A stretch of DNA of 11,932 nucleotides, taken from the NCBI GenBank assembly GCA_900618425.1, contig UZAN01058608.1:1-11932 (forward strand). Direction: 5' to 3'. Under the pieces are notes generated by a model that worked only from the letters and a program-made list of their open reading frames with translations, was not told the origin of the DNA and did not search any database. Positions 8,701 through 11,932 of this stretch are shown piece by piece. This DNA comes from Echinostoma caproni (Eukaryota; Platyhelminthes; Trematoda; Plagiorchiida; Echinostomatidae). Position 1 is the stretch's first letter. Every line of letters begins with the position of its first letter. The translations under genes and the position numbers were made by a program.

Positions 8701-11215
8701 TTTCGGTTAAAATGTTTACTGGTATTCACTTGGCGTGGAACAGTGATATCAATAATAAAAGCGAAATCAAAAGAATGTCAGTCAAGTTTGTTTCATCGAA
8801 ATTGGTCTTGTTGAATCACCTGAATATTTCTTTTTGAAAAAACGACAGTCAGGGAAAATTCTTCTCTCTTCACTTTTACGGATAAGGTATTCACCAGGAA
8901 TTTCTGTGGATAGTAAATCCAAACTTAGGAGAATCTGTTTATGATAACTCGCTCGGCATGGTAGTGGCAATATAATGAATTTAATATGTGGTATTGGTGT
9001 TGTTAAATGAAGGTTCAAGGTAGAAAACGAAACAGCATTCAAAAGAGAGATGGAGAAGATTAGCCGCTTTGGTGAATGTCTTTTGCTTAATAGAAAGCAT
9101 GATACAACGGGATTAAATGTTCCCAATTCTGAACACACACCGAAAACTCACTGTGATTTCGGTATCACACTCGCAAACAAAACTCGGATTGTACAATCAA
9201 ATCCGAATTGCACCTGAGCAAATTGAGGTTTTTGTGCCAGTAATTTAAGTTTCCCTATTTCTACTCGAAATGCCACTGATCCTGGTTTTGATAAAGCCTG
9301 GCTAAATTTGGTCAATTACGTATAAGCCACAACGACTATTGATGCCAAGTTGTTTACATTTGTGAATAATCGCTCCGAGGGAGCCACAATCGCTGCATGC
9401 AGAGTAAATCCAAAGAAAATCTGGCATGAGCGTTGAGCAGTTATATTCCGACATGCACCAGAGTGATTCTACACTATGATATCGTATTCCCTTTTGCGTT
9501 CATCTTCAGCTATGCCGGCTGATTAGATTTGCACCAGTCGATAAACGCGGCATACGTGTAAATAGGCCCACAAATTTGACGATGCATATCAAAAGTNCAT
9601 TGTGGATCAATTGTGGACTTTCTATGGTATCAAAGATTGCAGCCTGCAATCTCAGCTTCATCCAGATCGAGATCGGGGACGACTTGCCAATCAAGCTGAC
9701 CGAAGTCAAAGCAATTGGCCAATTCAACGGTAGTACAGTTAATGAATTGCAATTTACCATGGACAAAATTGCGATGAAAAGTAAGAGGTCGTTTCTGTGA
9801 TAACCTACTTTGATGACACATGAAATGTCCTCCCCTTTTGCCACAAAAAAAATGATCTGTGTTCTCACGCTCATTTGCAGACGCACAAAATGATGAGCTA
9901 GGAGGCCCGATCAATATAACGATTTCCGTTAGATTGGCGGACGCTGCGAAGGAAGGAGATAAGAAAGTTTTAACGGTAAATTATGGAACAAAGGAAAAAT
10001 ACTGCTTTGAACATTTCTCAATGCCCATCAACCCGGAAACAGATTTTAAAGCCCTACTGGATACGAAGATATACACAGAAACAGTGTCTATCTACCCGAA
10101 GTACGTTCATGCCCTAGTCGGCTAATAACCATTGTAACAGCATGTCAAGAGTGGATTATGGGAACCCAAGATATACCTTTTACAGCATACCTACTAGTGA
10201 AGTGTTCTCCAAATTCCGTATGGAATTTGGTATTATTGAATACTGGTTGTAATAAAAAGGCACCGAATTTGGCCCATGATCTCAATTTGTTTTGTATCGT
10301 GTACAGAAACCTGTAAACCATCACCGGGAATAACTTAATATATTCTTGCGAATGCAGAAATGCATCTGTGCAACAGTGGGGCCCTGTATCAATTACCTCT
10401 CCCCCCACCGCGTTCCCTCGTTGCAGAGACACAGTTCGATTTGTGCTGATTGTGGGGCAAAATCAGGAGTCGCAGTTGGAGTGCAAGTCAGTGAAAATCA
10501 CTCTGCACCACAACATGTGGATCAAAGCTGCAACTATCTTCAGTTATGACAATCAGATTCCCCTAAATATCACACAGCCATATCGATTGACCGAGGTGCT
10601 GGTAAGTAGTGAATATATTGATTTGCTCGCACCAATATTTGTACGCACCATGCCATGGCAATAAGAGCAATACGTTACACGTTCATGCGATCTGGTATTC
10701 ATGCGTATCACTTGTCATTATCCGGTCAACCAAAATCTCACAAATGTGAAACCATATTTTGTTTCGAAAACATATGTACATTTGGTCTTTGCTGCTTTCA
10801 AGTGTTCTGTAGAACGGTTGTATGAAGCTGTATTTTACAATATTGTTTTTAAGATTCAGTGATACATACACAAGCTTCCAGACAAAAAGAGACCATGGTT
10901 ACAACGCTGTCAGAGAACAGACAGAAGTACTTGAAAAGTACGTCTTAGCTTTGAAAGGATACTCCTCAGAAGGCTCAAACGGGACTTCAGCAACCAATAG
11001 AAATCACAAAAGAATTAGTGAACGGGTATTGGGAGAACACGTCGTCGAAAAAAAGTTCCTATTACAGACAAGACAGAAAAAATCTTCTCATCTGTGAGGA
11101 GAGGATTTCCAGCTTGCAAGCAACACTTTTGTCAGTCAAAGACTATCGAAGCTTGCTTTCAATTGTTCCAACTGGGTACGTCACATTTCTGACACTGCTC
11201 ACGGGCGTTCTCTAA
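2704..11215 (+). CDS. Ten-exon gene for a predicted secreted or surface glycoprotein of unknown family (434 aa)
   Basis: Proposed exons are 2704-2749, 2792-2874, 3627-3859, 7328-7403, 8098-8265, 9636-9780, 9881-10100, 10427-10601, 10882-10937 and 11113-11215. All introns are GT..AG and all nine phases match (1,0,2,0,0,1,2,0,2). The joined frame is 1305 nt with one terminal stop. Residues 2-20 are a hydrophobic signal peptide. Sequons are at about N103 (NVT), N207 (NLS), N233 (NGS), N262 (NIT) and N371 (NIT). Nine cysteines lie in the ectodomain, plus one near residue 20. R195-HKR-198 is a furin-type site. Residues 414-434 have no charge and are hydrophobic, like a GPI-attachment signal or short membrane anchor. 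Alternating hydrophobic stretches suggest beta-rich domains, with a helical part near 385-410. I recognise no family. Exons 3-8 are firmest; exons 9 and 10 have weaker acceptors. Confidence 0.6.
2792..2874 (+). CDS. Exon 2: end of signal peptide and start of mature protein
   Basis: The acceptor follows a pyrimidine-rich stretch ending in CCCACTAG. The first two bases complete a valine codon with exon 1, and the frame stays open to the donor GTGAGT at 2875 (phase 0). Residues 17-43 read LISCHLDS, then a tryptophan-rich stretch containing WDVALGWSKMGF. Signal cleavage is likely near LISC/HLDS. Confidence 0.55.
2875..3626 (+). other. Intron 2
   Basis: It runs from GTGAGT to a strong polypyrimidine tract ending CTACAG. 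The open frame at 3078-3278 is rich in hydrophobic and aromatic residues but has no compatible splice sites in frame, so I do not call it an exon. No repeat is recognised. Confidence 0.5.
3627..3859 (+). CDS. Exon 3: ectodomain residues 44-121
   Basis: The acceptor (CTTCACTCCTTCTATTCACTACAG) is excellent and the donor is GTGAGT. The 233-base exon is open only in the required phase-0 frame from end to end and leaves in phase 2. It encodes QFQFRFWDRTDDMNAE, a GFRVQLYRFSC segment, C91, the sequon N103-V-T and a CPKC pair (C113, C116). Alternating hydrophobic residues suggest beta strands. No domain is recognised. Confidence 0.65.
3860..4694 (+). other. Intron 3, part before the recognisable retroelement
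   Basis: No coding segment is supported. A 7-bp inverted repeat, AACCTCC (4113-4119) and GGAGGTT (4134-4140), is followed by GTTCAACTC, reminiscent of an untranslated leader or a tRNA-like B box. This may be 5' sequence of the RTE element or a separate short repeat, but I find no endonuclease motifs. The open frame at 4345-4638 is not recognisable. Confidence 0.4.
4695..5771 (+). pseudogene. RTE/SR2-like retrotransposon: linker and N-terminal reverse transcriptase, broken
   Basis: RTE motifs appear in order with stops and frame changes: LFQLIRNIG at about 4703-4730; VSETICEKIG then RLSPCAKYF at about 4744-4825; KGKTAGSDGL at about 4953-4982 (RT motif 0, KAAGPDGLP type); DLMRTIW; an ISLIPIxTxLL block seen twice because of a duplication; AGFQPGPGCVD at about 5444-5478; FLDLKRAFDSV (motif A, both aspartates kept) at 5543-5575; and SGVRQRCPLSPLLFNFVID at 5714-5770. 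The element then breaks off before the YADD box. RTE elements are endonuclease-RT LINEs; the endonuclease is not visible here. It sits in the sense orientation inside intron 3. Confidence 0.75.
4987..5431 (+). repeat. 223-bp tandem duplication within the RTE element
   Basis: Unit 1 is 4987-5208 and unit 2 is 5210-5431, at a constant offset of exactly 223 bases and with no internal indel. I count about 16 substitutions (about 7%). The base at the junction (5209) is N. Unit 2 reads ISLIPIVTKLLAS, nearer the usual RTE pattern, while unit 1 reads ISLIPIGTQLLGS. The duplication repeats the palm region before motif A and would by itself disrupt the protein. Confidence 0.85.
5775..6462 (+). pseudogene. 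Penelope-like element fragment (RT C-terminus and GIY-YIG-type endonuclease)
   Basis: From about 5780 the protein changes family. INEAHAAITFT, FLYVNLKRRSDGYLNRSVY and KPTWTGQY (5942-5965) are the C-terminal RT signature of Penelope-like elements in flukes. After a frameshift near 6000 and an apparent loss of about 35 residues, DLYMRLPYKGENK, RTFPAARL and NLKNKLPIS lead to SANYIGR (YIG at 6286-6294). An in-frame stop at 6316 interrupts, then RITEHKPAW and SAIVKHLANT follow to the stop at 6460. This matches the GIY-YIG-type domain of endonuclease-bearing Penelope elements, with the GIY part degenerate. RT catalytic motifs are absent. It fills the gap between two RTE parts. Confidence 0.7.
6485..7029 (+). 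pseudogene. RTE/SR2-like retrotransposon: C-terminal part, broken
   Basis: The same element resumes here. VLLYGCET at 6551-6574 is the hallmark downstream of the RT domain. After a frameshift near 6595 come VFDTRCL, RRVFGNTP, QFSRLRWLKRVVRISDRC and, past several stops, IPGSGPKDSKTAWLE and NRQQWRSCCQLLSDQ, the usual tail of trematode RTE proteins. About 100 residues of RT between FNFVID (5770) and this point, including YADD, are missing. Long open frames on the minus strand here (6468-6968) are shadows of this coding. Confidence 0.75.
7030..7232 (+). repeat. 3' untranslated region and tail of the RTE element
   Basis: The stretch follows the last RTE codons and ends in a short ATG/GAT-rich run (TGATAATGATGATG, about 7216-7229), typical of the microsatellite-like 3' ends of RTE elements. 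A perfect 8-bp hairpin with a TTCG loop lies at 7177-7196. The insertion ends about 95 bases before exon 4. Confidence 0.55.
7177..7196 (+). repeat. Perfect hairpin CAGTGAAG-TTCG-CTTCACTG
   Basis: The 8-bp arms (7177-7184 and 7189-7196) are exact reverse complements around a TTCG loop. In RNA this is a UUCG tetraloop hairpin. It is placed some 20-30 bases before the 3' tail of the RTE element, where LINE RTs often recognise their template. That role is inference. Confidence 0.7.
7328..7403 (+). CDS. Exon 4: ectodomain residues 121-146
   Basis: A strong acceptor (CCGTTTTTTATGTTCTGCAG) and the donor GTACGT at 7404 bound a 76-base exon. It enters in phase 2, completing an isoleucine codon with exon 3 across a 3.5-kb intron, and leaves in phase 0. 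It encodes VFTLNMFEKYLDMGDLCATG and SADSW, with C138. Confidence 0.6.
7404..8097 (+). other. Intron 4
   Basis: GTACGT to a strong TTTTGCAATTCTTGCAG acceptor. I see no repeat, RNA gene or additional exon inside it. Confidence 0.5.
8098..8265 (+). CDS. Exon 5: residues 147-202 with a furin-like site
   Basis: The exon is 168 bases, open in the phase-0 frame throughout, with the donor GTGAGT at 8266. It encodes IEVSLNGRVRPVQPIWTVEC, a serine- and arginine-rich stretch, and SRHKR followed by STGD. R195-H-K-R198 fits the R-X-K/R-R pattern cut by furin-like convertases. The other two frames contain stops within the exon. Confidence 0.6.
8266..9635 (+). other. Intron 5
   Basis: It starts with GTGAGT and ends at a mediocre acceptor (GGTATCAAAG). 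It contains one N at 9597. The minus-strand open frame 8782-9138 has no recognisable motif and I treat it as chance. No repeat was identified. Confidence 0.45.
9636..9780 (+). CDS. Exon 6: residues 203-251
   Basis: The donor GTAAGA at 9781 is good. For the start, the acceptor ending CAAAG at 9635 gives the phase 0 required by exon 5. A stronger-looking acceptor ending GCAG at 9642 would enter in phase 1 and break the chain. The exon encodes IAACNLSFIQIEIGDDLPIK, a KAIGQF segment, and sequons at N207 (NLS) and N233 (NGS). It leaves in phase 1. Confidence 0.55.
9881..10100 (+). CDS. Exon 7: residues 251-324
   Basis: A strong acceptor (GTTCTCACGCTCATTTGCAG) and the donor GTACGT at 10101 enclose 220 bases. 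The first two bases complete an asparagine codon (phase 1). The exon encodes AQNDELGG, PINITISVRLAD with the sequon N262, KKVLTVNYGTKEKYC and TDFKALLDTKIYTETVSIYP. It exits in phase 2. The frame stays open another 25 bases to a stop, so only the splice keeps the protein going. The strand-like pattern suggests a beta-sandwich. Confidence 0.65.
10101..10426 (+). other. Intron 7
   Basis: GTACGT to a very strong pyrimidine tract (CTCTCCCCCCACCGCGTTCCCTCGTTGCAG). An AATAAA at 10251-10256 could act as a premature polyadenylation signal. If so, the transcript would stop shortly after exon 7 with the in-frame stop at 10123-10125. I think splicing is more likely. Confidence 0.45.
10427..10601 (+). CDS. 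Exon 8: residues 324-382
   Basis: This exon has the best acceptor in the gene and the consensus donor GTAAGT at 10602. It enters in phase 2 (completing a lysine codon) and leaves in phase 0. It encodes DTVRFVLIVGQNQESQLECK, SVKITLHHNMWIKAATIFSY and PLNITQPYRLTEVL, with C343 and the sequon N371. Confidence 0.65.
10882..10937 (+). CDS. Exon 9: residues 383-400, a small helical exon
   Basis: It enters in phase 0 after an acceptor ending GCTTCCAG, which has only a weak pyrimidine tract, and leaves in phase 2 at the donor GTACGT (10938). It encodes TKRDHGYNAVREQTEVLE, charged and probably helical. Without splicing, the frame continues to a stop at 11095 through a lysine- and serine-rich stretch, giving a different C-terminus. 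Confidence 0.4.
11113..11215 (+). CDS. Exon 10: C-terminus with hydrophobic tail and stop
   Basis: The acceptor is GAGGATTTCCAG at 11112. The first base completes an asparagine codon, then LQATLLSVKDYRSLLSIVPT and GYVTFLTLLTGVL run to TAA at 11213-11215. The last 21 residues contain no charge. A GTACGT donor at 11176 could instead remove the tail. The start and the terminal status are the least certain parts of the model. Confidence 0.4.
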
Positions 11216-11300
11216 ATCCGGACCCTGACCGAGGAAGCTGAAGAGCGGTTCACAGTGAAAACATATTTTTCGGAATAGAGCCTCAGATCGGATAAAATGG

Positions 11301-11306
11301 AATAAA
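11301..11306 (+). terminator. Polyadenylation signal AATAAA
   Basis: A canonical AATAAA lies 85 bases after the proposed stop codon and before the antisense LINE fragment. It supports ending the gene at exon 10, but the hexamer is common in AT-rich DNA. Another occurs at 11390-11395. Confidence 0.35.
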
Positions 11307-11381
11307 CAACGAGACAGTTTCAGTTTATTATATACACCAAGTTGTCGTTGGTTAGATATGGAAACGGAAACGACACTATTA

Positions 11382-11830
11382 TCAGCCTAAATAAAGTGCT
11401 GTAGAGAGAGAGATGGGTAAAATCACTAATATAATTCGTAAAAATGTAAGATGGTAAGAAAGCACCTTGAAGTTTACCCACATTCCTGAGTAAGGCAGTT
11501 GCCTGTATCCTTCCCAATTTACCACTGTGATATCTTTAACAACAGGAATCAACAATCCATGCAAAATGAACATTGAGACGACCAACGACGCTGCCCTTAA
11601 GTAAAAGAAAACGCACCAGTGAGGTAAAAGTGGAAGTATAATCAAGAAAGGCACAATACACATATTTGTCGTTCTCGATTAGGGACCTAGACAAGTAATG
11701 GTATCCGGTGTGTTTATATGCAAACAGAGAAAAATTATGAGGATTTGTAAGGTATAAATGAAGTTGATGCACAAATGACCGCTCTATCAATTTCGAATCA
11801 GTGGAAGCCGGAGCAAGTTGAACACCTTTC
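11382..11830 (-). pseudogene. CR1/SR1-like LINE reverse transcriptase fragment (copy C), minus strand
   Basis: Read on the minus strand from about 11830 downward, SKLIERSFVHQLHLYLTN and FAYKHTGYHYL are followed by YVYCAFLDYTSTF (CAFLDY at 11638-11655), the CR1 motif A with its second aspartate lost. After frameshifts comes a KLQGAF box at 11458-11469 with YISDFTHL, corresponding to GVPQGAV..YISDLL. No YADD is found beyond it. The same family is on the plus strand at 735-2110. The fragment may continue past the window end. It cannot encode an active enzyme. Confidence 0.65.
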
Positions 11831-11932
11831 GCAATTTGAGCCTTGGGATTTGTGTTCAGATGGGTGATTCTCTCAGTGGGTTTATTAACTGGGGCATGTC
11901 TCCAACGACAAATCCATCTATGTTTGCTTAAG

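Noticed and set aside
8782..9138. Minus-strand open frame of 118 codons in intron 5
   Set aside because: No recognisable motif, no splice or promoter context, and composition like intron sequence.
9184..9206. Palindrome GATTGTACAATC (9187-9198) flanked by TCGGATT/AATCCGA
   Set aside because: Small and isolated in a large intron; no gene or repeat context to support a regulatory role.
9643..10601. Similarity of exons 6-8 to beta-sandwich domains of TRAPP complex subunits
   Set aside because: Only a vague strand pattern (for example DLPIKLTEVKAIGQF). The signal peptide and sequons point to the secretory route, which does not fit a cytosolic trafficking subunit.

Overview
The window looks like nuclear DNA from a flatworm, most likely a trematode. 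It has no operons, ribosome binding sites or long open frames. Instead it has short open segments bounded by canonical GT/AG splice sites, and decayed retroelements of the kinds common in schistosomes and other flukes: CR1/SR1-like, RTE/SR2-like and Penelope-like. The assignment rests on the flavour of these elements, which I compared from memory, not on a database search.

Layout. Positions 1-430 are the 3' tail of one CR1/SR1-like LINE. Positions 735-2110 are a second, 5'-truncated copy in the same orientation, ending in the same 3' tail. Positions 2400-2660 carry a promoter-like region with four CCAAT pentamers, two of them inside a repeated TGGGCCAAT, and a TATA box at 2634. Positions 2704-11215 can be read as one complete ten-exon host gene on the + strand. 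Every junction is GT..AG, all nine intron phases match, and the joined length is 1305 nt (434 codons plus stop). The predicted protein has a signal peptide, five N-glycosylation sequons, a furin-like RHKR site and an uncharged hydrophobic C-terminus, so it is probably a secreted, GPI-anchored or single-pass surface glycoprotein. I do not recognise its family. An AATAAA follows the stop at 11301.

Intron 3 (3860-7327) is expanded by a dead RTE/SR2-like element (about 4695-7232). Its central reverse-transcriptase segment, including the YADD box, is missing, and a Penelope-like fragment with a GIY-YIG-type region (about 5775-6462) lies in its place. The RTE part also carries a diverged 223-bp tandem duplication. 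At the right edge a third CR1/SR1-like fragment lies on the minus strand (about 11400-11830), just past the proposed 3' end of the gene.

The gene and the transposons have no evident functional partnership. The window shows a small host gene with repeats on both sides and in its largest intron. There are single N bases at 5209 and 9597.
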